Below, piece after piece: positions 1-10,687 of a stretch of DNA of 49,852 bases; positions within the stretch are counted from its first letter, which is position 1; each line of letters opens with the position of its first letter. Below the pieces are notes generated by a model. It saw only the letters and a program-made list of their open reading frames with translations, did not search any database and had not been told where the DNA came from. Source of the DNA: Burkholderiales bacterium (GTDB taxonomy: Bacteria > Pseudomonadota > Gammaproteobacteria > Burkholderiales > Burkholderiaceae_C); assembly GCA_027484405.1 (NCBI GenBank), contig JAIXTA010000099.1:1-49852 (forward strand), in the 5' to 3' direction. A program made the translations under genes and the position numbers.

Positions 1-1
1 C

Positions 2-1783
<1,782 letters not shown>

Positions 1784-1799
1784 GCGGGCCAGCGCCCGC

Positions 1800-2105
1800 T
1801 CAGAAGCTGACGCTGAGTTCCGGTACGTCCACGGTGATGATTGGACGCCCGAGCGCCGCAACACTGTAGGACGCATAGGCCTGGGCGAAGTCCGGGTTGG
1901 CGAAGCGGCGCGGGCCGGCGGCTGCAGCGACCGCGAGCACCTTGTCGGCCAGCAGCACCTTGCCCGAGGCCCGCAGCGGCTCGGCTTCAAGCACCTCGAA
2001 CTGTTCGTCGAGCCATTCAAATCCGGCTTCACTGGACAGGCCGGTCTCGGTTTCGATCTGGAAACGCTGGTCCGCAGAGAACACCACGGTCACGGTGGCT
2101 TTCAT
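1800..2105 (-). CDS. Small conserved-looking protein of unknown function (101 aa)
   Basis: I do not recognise a family. The protein is soluble, begins MKATVTVVFSADQRFQIETE and has no signal peptide or membrane segment. Its composition looks like a normal folded alpha/beta protein, and the ATG is followed by codon use like that of the neighbours, which favours a real gene. It converges on metH, with 16 bases between the stops. Upstream on its own strand lies a 131-base gap and then the DUF1840 gene, so the two may or may not be cotranscribed. Confidence 0.6.
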   Translation of the reverse strand: MKATVTVVFSADQRFQIETETGLSSEAGFEWLDEQFEVLEAEPLRASGKVLLADKVLAVAAAAGPRRFANPDFAQAYASYSVAALGRPIITVDVPELSVSF

Positions 2106-2236
2106 GGCACGGCCTTGTCTGGAAAGCTGCGCAGACTACGTCGTTAAGGGGGTGTCGGCAAGCCAAGGAAAGCCCCCAATGCACTCGCCGCAACGCCTTG
2201 CCAGGGGCGCGTCGCCAGAACCTGGCGAGGCAGCGC

Positions 2237-2557
2237 TCAGCGACTGTCCCAGATCACGTCGGCCTGGCGGGCTTGGGCCTTGCGCAACATTTCCAGCAGC
2301 GGCCACGCGCGCTGCGCAAGCGCAACGTCACGATCTGCCTCGCGTGGCTTGTCCTCGTCCGCGTCCTTTGCCGGTGATGGCGCGGAGGCGGTGCGCGCAA
2401 CGGCCGCCTCGATCGCAGCGATGGCCTCGGGGATTTGCGCCGCGGTAATGATCCCGGTCGGCGTCAAAGGCTTGCCGATCAGATCCAGCAGGGTGCGTGC
2501 ATGCGCTTCAAGCATGTAGAACTCGGCGCTGGCCTTGGAACGAAATGTGAACAGCAT
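2237..2557 (-). CDS. DUF1840 family protein
   Basis: A 106-residue cytoplasmic protein. The start MLFTFRSKASAEFYMLEAHA and the following segment with GKPLTPTGIITAAQIPEAIAA are the pattern I associate with DUF1840, a small family of unknown function common in Burkholderiales. The C-terminal half is charged and helical. It lies 32 bases downstream of the diguanylate cyclase on the same strand and could be cotranscribed with it, although the functions show no obvious link. Family recognition is from memory of the N-terminal pattern; the function is unknown. Confidence 0.8.
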   Translation of the reverse strand: MLFTFRSKASAEFYMLEAHARTLLDLIGKPLTPTGIITAAQIPEAIAAIEAAVARTASAPSPAKDADEDKPREADRDVALAQRAWPLLEMLRKAQARQADVIWDSR

Positions 2558-2589
2558 GATTCCTCCTGGGCGCAGGTGTGCCGAAGCAG

Positions 2590-3903
2590 TCAGGGGGCGT
2601 GGGATCGGGAGGCTCCCGCCATCTGCGATCTGGCACCGAGGTCTTGCAAGGTAGCAGCGGCCTGCGCCAGCGCGGACGCCCCGAATTCATTGATGATACG
2701 GGCGCGCCCTGCGTGCTTGGCGCTGTAGAGCGCACGATCTGCACGCTCCAGCATGCGCACTGGGTCGTCACCCTGTCGCCACAGGGCTACGCCTGCAGAG
2801 AAGGTCTGCCCTTGCGGCGTGGCTTGCTGCAGGCGTAGCAGCATGTGTTCTGCGTGTTGCAAGGCGCAATCAGGCAGCAGCACGACAAACTCCTCGCCGC
2901 CAAAGCGGGCCAGCAGGTCCGAAGGCCGCAGATGCAGGCTCCACGCATGGCCTGCATCCTTGAGCAAGGCATCACCCTGGGGGTGGCCATGCGTGTCGTT
3001 GAACTGCTTGAAGTGGTCCAGATCAATGATGGCCAGACAGAGGGGACCGCCCGATCGCTGGGCGCGGCGAATCTCGAGTGTCAGACGCTCCTCGAAGGCC
3101 CGTCGGTTGGGCAGCTGGGTCAGCGCATCAGTGCGTGCCAGCTCCTCGAGACGCCGCATCAGCTCCTGTTGCCGAACGAGGCTGCGCCGCAGCAGGAAGA
3201 TGAGCATCACCGCGATGCCGATGATGAGCCCCGTCAGGCCCATCAGCAGGCGCCGCAGTGCAACATCGCGCGATTCCTGGGCGAGGTTCAGCTTCAGGGC
3301 CGATTCACGTGCGCTCGCAGCGGCCTGCCCGCTGACGGACATGAGCGCATTGATGGTTTGCTGCTCGGCGACCAGCAGTGCGCTGAGCGCCTCCATGGAG
3401 GCGCCGGCCTCGGGGCGTGCAAGCCGGCCCAGCAAGCCGCCGTGCAGCGCATCAAACCGATCCAGCTGCTCGCGCAGCGCCGCCACCTGCGAGTCGGCGC
3501 TGCCTGGTGGCTGCAGCGTCGCCAGGCGCGCGAGCAGTTCCGCGTAGCGCCCGCGCGCCCGATTGAAGGCATGCAGTGACTCGGCGTCTGCATTCAGTGG
3601 CCCGCGACTCTGCACGAATTCGAACGCGAGCGCGGACTGCCACCGTGCCAGCTCAAGCGCCTGGATCTGCAGCTCGCTGGCAACGGCGCTGATGTCGTCC
3701 GCACGCTGGACCTGCACCTGTGTATGCGTGTCTGCGAGCGCGCCGAATCGGAGGATGACGATCAGCGCAATCGCGAGCAGGACGATCAGGCCCGCGAGCG
3801 CTGCATCGCGCAGCAGGTCCCGGCGCAGGCCGCTTGGTCGACGCGATGCAGGCAGATCACTCTTGGCAGGAAAGTCCGGGCGAGCCACGGGCACATTGTG
3901 CAT
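2590..3903 (-). CDS. Membrane-anchored diguanylate cyclase (GGDEF)
   Basis: Makes cyclic-di-GMP from two GTP. The 437-residue protein has an N-terminal membrane helix (about 30-50, LAGLIVLLAIALIVILRFG), a periplasmic helical sensor region of about 170 residues, a second membrane helix (about 215-240, LTGLIIGIAVMLIFLL) and a C-terminal GGDEF domain. The active-site loop reads GGEEF (about 335-339). An RxxD product-inhibition site (RPSD) sits five residues before it, so the enzyme looks catalytically active and feedback inhibited. The periplasmic part is helical, similar in layout to four-helix-bundle sensors, but I cannot name the ligand. A divergently encoded lipoprotein starts 19 bases away, so the two share a very short promoter region. 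Confidence 0.93.
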   Translation of the reverse strand: MHNVPVARPDFPAKSDLPASRRPSGLRRDLLRDAALAGLIVLLAIALIVILRFGALADTHTQVQVQRADDISAVASELQIQALELARWQSALAFEFVQSRGPLNADAESLHAFNRARGRYAELLARLATLQPPGSADSQVAALREQLDRFDALHGGLLGRLARPEAGASMEALSALLVAEQQTINALMSVSGQAAASARESALKLNLAQESRDVALRRLLMGLTGLIIGIAVMLIFLLRRSLVRQQELMRRLEELARTDALTQLPNRRAFEERLTLEIRRAQRSGGPLCLAIIDLDHFKQFNDTHGHPQGDALLKDAGHAWSLHLRPSDLLARFGGEEFVVLLPDCALQHAEHMLLRLQQATPQGQTFSAGVALWRQGDDPVRMLERADRALYSAKHAGRARIINEFGASALAQAAATLQDLGARSQMAGASRSHAP

Positions 3904-3922
3904 TGCGGGCTACAGTGCGGAC

Positions 3923-4471
3923 ATGCACGCCCCGGTTGACGATCGATTCTTGCAACGTGCCCGCCGCTGCCTGATCGCGGCGGCCTGCGCCATCGTGTGC
4001 TGCGCCTGCTCGCCGAAGTTCGATTGGCGCGAGATGCCTGCGGCGAATGACCGCGTCATCGCCTTGTTCCCAGCCAAGCCGGCCAGTGCGACGCGCCAGG
4101 TGATGCTGGGTACGACCAGCTACGCCATCACCCTCACCGGCGCCCGGATCGATCAGGCGCAGTTTGCTGCCGGGCACCTGAGCGTGCCCGCTGGTGGCTC
4201 GGCGCCTGCGGTGGCGCAGGCCTGGGCGGCCGCCATGCAGGTCAATCTGAAGCCGGCCGCACTGTCTGTGCCCCGGGCAGTGCAGGTGGCCGGCGCTGAG
4301 GGGGCCATTGAAGTCGCCGTGCGCGGGGTGGTCGACGGCGCAAGCGGCCAGCTGCTGGCGCGCTTTGCATGGCGCGGCGATGAGGTGGTCAGCGCCATCG
4401 CACTCGGCCCGGACGACAGCCTGAGCAAGGAAGCCGCCGAGCAGTTCGTGCACTCGCTCAAGCTGCGTTGA
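3923..4471 (+). CDS. Putative lipoprotein of unknown function (182 aa)
   Basis: The frame is open far upstream, but ATG 3923 is chosen because it gives a lipoprotein signal: RRCLIAAACAIVCCACSPKF, with a lipobox-like cysteine before SPKF. Translation further upstream would run through the antisense of the cyclase gene. The mature part contains no motif I recognise. It is a small alpha/beta domain with several short hydrophobic strands and ends LSKEAAEQFVHSLKLR. It is divergent from the cyclase and overlaps the 3' end of yifB by 14 bases in convergent orientation. The cellular role is unknown; membrane anchoring is inferred from the lipobox. Confidence 0.75.
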   Translation: MHAPVDDRFLQRARRCLIAAACAIVCCACSPKFDWREMPAANDRVIALFPAKPASATRQVMLGTTSYAITLTGARIDQAQFAAGHLSVPAGGSAPAVAQAWAAAMQVNLKPAALSVPRAVQVAGAEGAIEVAVRGVVDGASGQLLARFAWRGDEVVSAIALGPDDSLSKEAAEQFVHSLKLR

Positions 4472-5972
4472 TCACGCCCCGGTACTGAACACACTCCGCA
4501 AGGTGAGGCGCGCCGATCTCGTCGCTGCCCGCAAGGTCGGCGGCGGTTCGCGCCAGCTTGAGCACGCGATGCACGGTACGTGCCGACCAAGACATTCTGC
4601 TCATGGCGCGGCGCAGCATGTCCTCGGCCTCGGGGCGCAGCCTGCATTGCTCGCGCAGATCGCCTTCGTCCAGCAGGGCATTGAGCCGGCCCTGCCGCGC
4701 GAGCATGCGTTCCCGAGCTGCCCGGACCCGCTCGGCGATGTTCGCGCTCGGCTCGGATGGCGCCGCACCAAGGAGCTCGGCCTCCGTGAGCGAAGGCACT
4801 TCCACCTGCAGATCGATCCGGTCCAGCAGCGGGCCGGAGAGCTTGCCCTGGTAGCGGCTGATCTGATCCGGCGTGCAGCGGCAGGGCTTTGTGCGGTGTC
4901 CGAGATAGCCACATGGACAGGGGTTCATGGCCGCAACGAGCTGGAAGCGCGCGGGAAACTCGGCCTGCCGCGCTGCCCGGCTGATATGGATGCGCCCGCT
5001 TTCCAGCGGCTCGCGCAGCACTTCCAGGACACGCCGGTCCCATTCGGTGAGCTCATCAAGGAACAGCACGCCGTGGTGCGCCAGCGAAATCTCGCCCGGG
5101 CGCGGCGCCGACCCGCCACCCACCAGGGCGACCGCGCTGGCGGTGTGATGTGGGGCCCGGAACGGTCGCTGCCGCCAGAGCGCAGGGTCAAAGCGCCCCA
5201 CCAGCGAGAGCACGGCCGCCGATTCAAGCGCTTCTTCTTCCGACAAGGGCGGCATGAGACCGGAAAAGCGCTTGGCAAGCATGCTCTTGCCGGTGCCAGG
5301 CGGACCGATCAAGAGCACTGAATGGCCGCCGGCCGCAGCGATTTCCATGGCCCGGCGCGCCTGCGCCTGGCCGCGCACATCCGCCATGTCGGGCCAGGCG
5401 GCAGCCACCTGCTCGGCTGCTGCCGCGTGCACCGTGGCCAGAGGCGCGCTGCCTGCGAGATGGGCACAGACCTCCAGCAGGCTTCTGGCGCCTGTGGCGC
5501 GTACACCACCGACCAGCGCGGCCTCCGCCGCACTGGCTGCCGGAAGGATGAAGCGGGGTTCACGTCCTGAGGCAGCGGCCCGGCTGACGGCGTAGGCCAT
5601 CGCCAGCGCGCCGCGCACCGGCCGCAGTTCCCCGGACAGAGACAGTTCACCGGCAAATTCCGTGTCTGCCAGCGCCTCAATGGGGATCTGGCCGCTGGCG
5701 GCCAGCACGCCCAGCGCGATCGGCAGATCGAAGGCGCCCGACTCCTTGGGCAGGTCTGCCGGGGCGAGGTTGATGGTGATCCGGCGCTGAGGAAACTCGA
5801 AACCGCAGTTGATCAGTGCCGCGCGGACCCGCTCGCGCGCCTCCTTGACCTCGGCTTCCGGCAGGCCAACCAGCGTGACGCTGGGCAGGCCGTTGGCGAG
5901 GTGAACCTCGACCTCCACGGCCGGCGCAGCCATGCCGGCCAGTGCCCGGCTGCGAACGACAGCGAGACTCAC
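4458..5972 (-). CDS. comM: YifB/ComM family Mg-chelatase-like AAA+ ATPase
   Basis: This family (ComM in Vibrio and Haemophilus) is a hexameric helicase that promotes branch migration during natural transformation. The 504-residue protein is full length: an N-terminal Lon-protease-like fold domain (about 1-170), then the Mg-chelatase AAA+ core with Walker A GPPGTGKS, Walker B GVLFLDEL, the zinc-type cysteine cluster CPCGYLGH...PCRC, and a C-terminal Mg-chelatase domain. The start ATG overlaps the ubiK stop by four bases (ATGA, 5969-5972), so the two genes are translationally coupled. The symbol follows the family name; a role in DNA uptake in this organism is inferred. Confidence 0.93.
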   Translation of the reverse strand: MSLAVVRSRALAGMAAPAVEVEVHLANGLPSVTLVGLPEAEVKEARERVRAALINCGFEFPQRRITINLAPADLPKESGAFDLPIALGVLAASGQIPIEALADTEFAGELSLSGELRPVRGALAMAYAVSRAAASGREPRFILPAASAAEAALVGGVRATGARSLLEVCAHLAGSAPLATVHAAAAEQVAAAWPDMADVRGQAQARRAMEIAAAGGHSVLLIGPPGTGKSMLAKRFSGLMPPLSEEEALESAAVLSLVGRFDPALWRQRPFRAPHHTASAVALVGGGSAPRPGEISLAHHGVLFLDELTEWDRRVLEVLREPLESGRIHISRAARQAEFPARFQLVAAMNPCPCGYLGHRTKPCRCTPDQISRYQGKLSGPLLDRIDLQVEVPSLTEAELLGAAPSEPSANIAERVRAARERMLARQGRLNALLDEGDLREQCRLRPEAEDMLRRAMSRMSWSARTVHRVLKLARTAADLAGSDEIGAPHLAECVQYRGVINAA

Positions 5973-6223
5973 GCCTTGCGTTCGGCGTCTGACCGGGCGC
6001 TCTCCAGGGCCTGGAGGCGCGATTCCAGCGCCTGTGCCTGGGCGCTCAAGCGGGCAATCAATTCGCGCTGCACCTCGAATTCCTCGCGCGTCACCAGTTC
6101 AAAGCGCGCCAGCCCCTGCGCGACAAGCGCCTTGATGTTGCGTTCGACATCAGCCGCCGGCGTGTTGGCCAGCATTGCGCTGATCTTGCTCTGGAGATCG
6201 TCGAGAAATGCGTTTCGGTCCAT
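5969..6223 (-). CDS. ubiK: UbiK-type accessory factor for ubiquinone synthesis (BMFP domain)
   Basis: A short 84-residue protein beginning MDRNAFLDDLQSKISAMLAN, with the P(A/S)xDVExNIKALVQ-like segment (PAADVERNIKALVAQGLARF) followed by a heptad coiled coil at the C-terminus. This is the pattern of the UbiK/YqiC (BMFP) family, which binds UbiJ and supports aerobic ubiquinone synthesis at the membrane. Length and architecture are normal. It is the first gene of a two-gene unit with yifB. The pairing of ubiK-like and comM-like genes is common in betaproteobacteria, often next to glnK-amtB, as here. Confidence 0.9.
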   Translation of the reverse strand: MDRNAFLDDLQSKISAMLANTPAADVERNIKALVAQGLARFELVTREEFEVQRELIARLSAQAQALESRLQALESARSDAERKA

Positions 6224-6275
6224 GCCTGCTCCCTGGATGGGCGAAGCTTAGCGGGCGTCAGTCGCCATCTGAGCT

Positions 6276-6290
6276 GCACCAAATCAGTGC
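6276..6290. promoter_or_regulatory. NtrC-like binding site 1
   Basis: The sequence tgcaccaaatcagtgc (6275-6290) contains GCAC-N7-GTGC, the symmetric core of NtrC enhancer sites (TGCACCA...TGGTGCA). It lies about 115-130 bases upstream of the sigma-54 promoter -24 element, a normal enhancer distance. Assignment rests on consensus matching and on the nitrogen genes downstream. Confidence 0.6.
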
Positions 6291-6366
6291 GGTCTTGCGG
6301 TGTCAGCGCCTGCACGCACAGCTTCGGTGCAGTCGGCGCCCGGAAGCACAGCCTCTGAGGGCATTC

Positions 6367-6381
6367 GCACGCAGAACGTGC
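6367..6381. promoter_or_regulatory. NtrC-like binding site 2
   Basis: A second GCAC-N7-GTGC (gcacgcagaacgtgc) lies 23 bases ahead of the sigma-54 promoter. It sits inside a larger inverted repeat, gcattcg...cgaatgc (6361-6389). Two sites with the same arm and spacer pattern strengthen the case for NtrC control. This copy is closer to the promoter than usual. Confidence 0.5.
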
Positions 6382-6403
6382 ACGAATGCGGCAGTGCAGC
6401 AGG

Positions 6404-6419
6404 TGGCACAGATTCTGCT
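6404..6419 (+). promoter_or_regulatory. Sigma-54 (RpoN) promoter for porin-glnK-amtB
   Basis: The sequence tggcacagattctgct matches the sigma-54 consensus TGGCAC-N5-TTGCW with one change. The invariant GG (6405-6406) and GC (6417-6418) are exactly ten bases apart. It lies 72 bases before the porin start codon. Together with the two NtrC-like sites it predicts induction under nitrogen limitation. Confidence 0.75.
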
Positions 6420-6491
6420 GACCAAGCGTCAACCTGCCAAATCCGGCAGCACGAGCAGTCGTAGTTGTTTCCACACTTTGGGGAGTTAGGC

Positions 6492-7630
<1,139 letters not shown>

Positions 7631-7650
7631 AGCACAGGGGAGCATTCACA

Positions 7651-9198
7651 ATGAAGCGTTTTTCTCAGTTGATCGCAGCCGCCGTGCTGGGTCTGGCCGT
7701 GTTCGCGGCCCAGGCCCAGGCGCCGGCGGCCAAACCGGCCGATGCTGCTCCGGCAGCGACGGCCCCGGCTGCTGCGCCGGCGGATGCCAAGCCGGCTGAA
7801 GCTACTGCAGCACCTGCTGATGCGGCCCCAGCCGCTGCAGCGCCGGCTGCGGACGCCAAGCCGGCCGAAGCCGCACCTCCGGCCCCCACGGCCAACAAGG
7901 GCGACACCACCTGGATGCTGATCTCCACGGCCCTCGTGCTGCTGATGATCGTGCCGGGTGTGGCGCTGTTCTATGGCGGCCTGGTGCGCAGCAAGAACGT
8001 GCTCTCGGTGCTCATGCAGGTCATGGTCGGCGCCTCGCTGATCCTGGTGCTGTGGGTCATCTACGGCTACTCCGTGGCATTCACCGCGGGCAACCCTTAC
8101 TTTGGGGGCTTCTCCAAGCTGCTCCTTTCGGGCGTGACGCCTGATTCGATGGCCGCGACTTTCAGCAAGGGCGTCTACATCCCTGAGCTGATCTTCGTGG
8201 CGTTCCAGGGCACCTTCGCAGCCATTACCTGCGTGCTGATCGTCGGCGCGTTCGCCGAGCGCATGAAGTTCTCCGCCGTGCTCGTGTTCCTGGTGATCTG
8301 GTTCACCTTCAGCTACCTGCCCATCGCTCACATGGTCTGGTACTGGGACGGCCCGGATGCGATCAAGGATCAGGCCACGCTGGATGCCGTGACCGCTGCC
8401 GCGGGTGCTCTGTGGGCCAAGGGAGCGCTGGACTTCGCTGGCGGCACCGTGGTGCACATCAATGCCGGTATCGCTGGCCTGGTCGGTGCCTACCTGATCG
8501 GCAAGCGCATCGGCTACGGCCGCGAAGCGATGGCGCCGCACAACATGACCCTGGTCATGATCGGTGCCGCACTGCTGTGGTTCGGCTGGTTCGGCTTCAA
8601 CGCCGGCTCCAACCTGGAGGCCAACGGTCTGGCTGCGCTCGCCTTCATCAACACGCTCGTGGCGACTGCTGCTGCCGTGCTCTCCTGGACCATTGCCGAG
8701 TGGATGAGCAAGGGCAAGCCCTCGATGCTCGGCGGCGCCTCGGGTGCCGTGGCTGGGCTCGTGGCCATCACCCCAGCCGCCGGATTCGTGGGCGTGGGCG
8801 GTGCACTGATCATGGGCCTGGCCGCTGGTGTTATCTGTCTGTGGGGCGTGAATGGTCTGAAGCGCCTGCTCGGTGCCGACGACGCACTGGACGTGTTCGG
8901 CGTTCACGGCGTGGGCGGCATTCTGGGTGCGCTGCTGACAGGTGTATTTGCTGCGCCCAGCCTGGGCGGCCAGGGTATCTGTGACTACGTCGCCAACAAG
9001 TGCGGCAACTTCCCGGGGATCGGTGCCCAGGTCTGGATCCAGGCCCAGGGCGTGATCTACACCGTGATCCTGTCTGCAGTCGTCTCTCTGATCGCCTACA
9101 AGCTCGTGGACTGGACCATCGGTTTGCGCGTGAAGGAAGAGGAAGAGCGCGAAGGTCTGGACATCAACAGCCACGGCGAAACGGCCTACCACGGCTGA
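7651..9198 (+). CDS. amtB: Ammonium transporter AmtB with alanine/proline-rich N-terminal extension
   Basis: Conducts ammonium across the inner membrane as a trimer gated by GlnK. ATG 7651 gives a signal peptide (MKRFSQLIAAAVLGLAVFAA) and then about 55 residues of low-complexity Ala/Pro/Asp/Lys with the repeated unit DAKPAEA. The 11-helix transporter begins near TTWMLISTALVLLMIVPG. The twin-histidine pore is visible in GGTVVHINAG and VFGVHGVGG, and the family signature near GAFAERMKFS is intact. The protein is 515 residues, longer than a bare AmtB (about 400-430) because of the extension. It is the last gene of the operon and is followed by a strong hairpin. Confidence 0.96.
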   Translation: MKRFSQLIAAAVLGLAVFAAQAQAPAAKPADAAPAATAPAAAPADAKPAEATAAPADAAPAAAAPAADAKPAEAAPPAPTANKGDTTWMLISTALVLLMIVPGVALFYGGLVRSKNVLSVLMQVMVGASLILVLWVIYGYSVAFTAGNPYFGGFSKLLLSGVTPDSMAATFSKGVYIPELIFVAFQGTFAAITCVLIVGAFAERMKFSAVLVFLVIWFTFSYLPIAHMVWYWDGPDAIKDQATLDAVTAAAGALWAKGALDFAGGTVVHINAGIAGLVGAYLIGKRIGYGREAMAPHNMTLVMIGAALLWFGWFGFNAGSNLEANGLAALAFINTLVATAAAVLSWTIAEWMSKGKPSMLGGASGAVAGLVAITPAAGFVGVGGALIMGLAAGVICLWGVNGLKRLLGADDALDVFGVHGVGGILGALLTGVFAAPSLGGQGICDYVANKCGNFPGIGAQVWIQAQGVIYTVILSAVVSLIAYKLVDWTIGLRVKEEEEREGLDINSHGETAYHG

Positions 9199-9221
9199 TT
9201 CACTGGAGCTTGTGTCCGAAG

Positions 9222-9249
9222 CAAGGGCGCACCGCAAGGTGCGCCCTTG
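9222..9249 (+). terminator. Terminator after amtB
   Basis: A perfect 12-bp stem (caagggcgcacc / ggtgcgcccttg) with a GCAA tetraloop follows the amtB stop by 23 bases. The trailing tgctttg is only weakly T-rich, but the stem is very stable and no other feature explains it. Confidence 0.75.
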
Positions 9250-9360
9250 TGCTTTGTGGACAGCGACATTGCGCTGCATCGGCGAATTGATCGTCACGCA
9301 ACTCGCATGGGGCTTCCCTAGAATGCTTGAAAACCCTCCTTCTCACGCAAACTAGATCCC

Positions 9361-10671
9361 ATGGTTCCCCATCTCATCACCGCGCTGGCCGGGCCCCTGG
9401 CCGAGCTTGAGCGCACGGTGCTCAATGCCAGCCCGCAGATTGAGCGCTGGTTCCGCATGCAGTGGCAGGACAACCCGCCACCTTTCTACAGCTCGGTGGA
9501 CGTGCGCAACGCGGGCTACAAGATCGCCCCGGTCGACACCAACCTCTATCCCGGCGGCTTCAACAACCTCGCACCCGACACCCTGCCGCTGGCCATCATG
9601 GCCGCCACCGGTGCGGTGGAACAGCACTGTGCGGATGCCCGCAGCCTGCTGCTGATCCCGGAGAACCACACCCGCAACCAGTTCTATCTGCAGAACGTGC
9701 TGCGCCTGCAGCAGATCCTCAAGCAGAGCGGGCTGAATGTGCGTCTGGGCAGCCTGAACCCCGAGGTCACCGAACCTACCGAACTCGACGCCGGCAACGG
9801 CCAGAGCCTGACCGTGGAGCCGCTGCAGCGCGAGGGCGACCGGATCGTCCTGCCGGGCTTTCGGCCCTGCATCGTGCTGCTGAACAACGACCTGTCGGCC
9901 GGCCTGCCCGACATCCTCAAGGGCCTGTCTCCCAACCAGAACCTGCTGCCGCCACTGCATGCCGGCTGGGCCGTGCGCCGCAAGTCGCACCACTTCGCCG
10001 CCTATGACCGCGCCGTGGGCGAGTTTGCGCAGTTCATCGACATCGACCCCTGGCTGATCAACCCCTATTTCGCGCCCGTGCGTGGCGTGAACTTCCACGA
10101 GCGCGAGGGCGAGCAGCAGCTGGCTGACGCCGTCTCCGATGTGCTCAAGCGCATCCAGGCCAAGTACAGCGAGTACGGCATCACCGAGCAGCCCTTCGTG
10201 ATTGCCAAGGCCGATGCCGGCACCTACGGCATGGGCATCATGAAGGTGACCAGCCCGGATGAGATGGTCGGCCTGAACCGCAAGGCGCGCAACAAGATGA
10301 GCGTGATCAAGGAAGGCCTGCAGGTCTCCGAGGTGCTGGTGCAGGAAGGCGTGCCCACCATCGAGCAGGTGGACGGTGGCAGCGCCGAGCCCGTGGTCTA
10401 CATGATCGACCGGCATGTGGTCGGCGGCTTCTACCGCATCAATGCCGCGCGCGGCCGCGACGAGAACCTCAACGCGCCGGGCATGACCTTCAAGCCCCTG
10501 CCCTTTGCCGCACCCTGCAACACGCCCGATTGCAGCGATGCCGTGGACGCCGGCGTGAACCGCTTCTACACCTACGGCGTGATCGGCCGGCTTGCGGCGC
10601 TGGCCGCCTCGCTCGAGCTGGAAGCCACCCGCCCGCGCGCATCGGCCGCCGCTGCGGCGGCGCTGGCCTGA
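9361..10671 (+). CDS. gshA: Glutamate-cysteine ligase (GshA, type found in betaproteobacteria)
   Basis: Catalyses the first step of glutathione synthesis, ATP-dependent joining of glutamate and cysteine. The 436-residue sequence starts MVPHLITALAGPLAELERTV and carries conserved stretches such as DNPPPFYSSVDVRNAGYKIA, PVDTNLYPGGFNNL and AKADAGTYGMGIMKV. This is the distinct GshA type found in beta- and some gammaproteobacteria, not the E. coli type. The last 20 or so residues are Ala-rich and poorly conserved in look. gshB follows 16 bases later, so both steps of the pathway are encoded in one unit. A TAGAAT box at 9319-9324 could be its -10, but I see no good -35. Confidence 0.93.
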   Translation: MVPHLITALAGPLAELERTVLNASPQIERWFRMQWQDNPPPFYSSVDVRNAGYKIAPVDTNLYPGGFNNLAPDTLPLAIMAATGAVEQHCADARSLLLIPENHTRNQFYLQNVLRLQQILKQSGLNVRLGSLNPEVTEPTELDAGNGQSLTVEPLQREGDRIVLPGFRPCIVLLNNDLSAGLPDILKGLSPNQNLLPPLHAGWAVRRKSHHFAAYDRAVGEFAQFIDIDPWLINPYFAPVRGVNFHEREGEQQLADAVSDVLKRIQAKYSEYGITEQPFVIAKADAGTYGMGIMKVTSPDEMVGLNRKARNKMSVIKEGLQVSEVLVQEGVPTIEQVDGGSAEPVVYMIDRHVVGGFYRINAARGRDENLNAPGMTFKPLPFAAPCNTPDCSDAVDAGVNRFYTYGVIGRLAALAASLELEATRPRASAAAAAALA

Positions 10672-10687
10672 GCACGAAGTCGAACCC

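Noticed and set aside
6300-6335. A third NtrC site around ctgcacgcacagcttcggtgcag
   Set aside because: The arms are complementary but the spacing is 11 bases, not the seven seen in the other two sites.
9287-9324. Sigma-70 promoter ttgatc...tagaat before gshA
   Set aside because: The -10 hexamer is good but the spacing to the -35 candidate is about 26 bases, too long.
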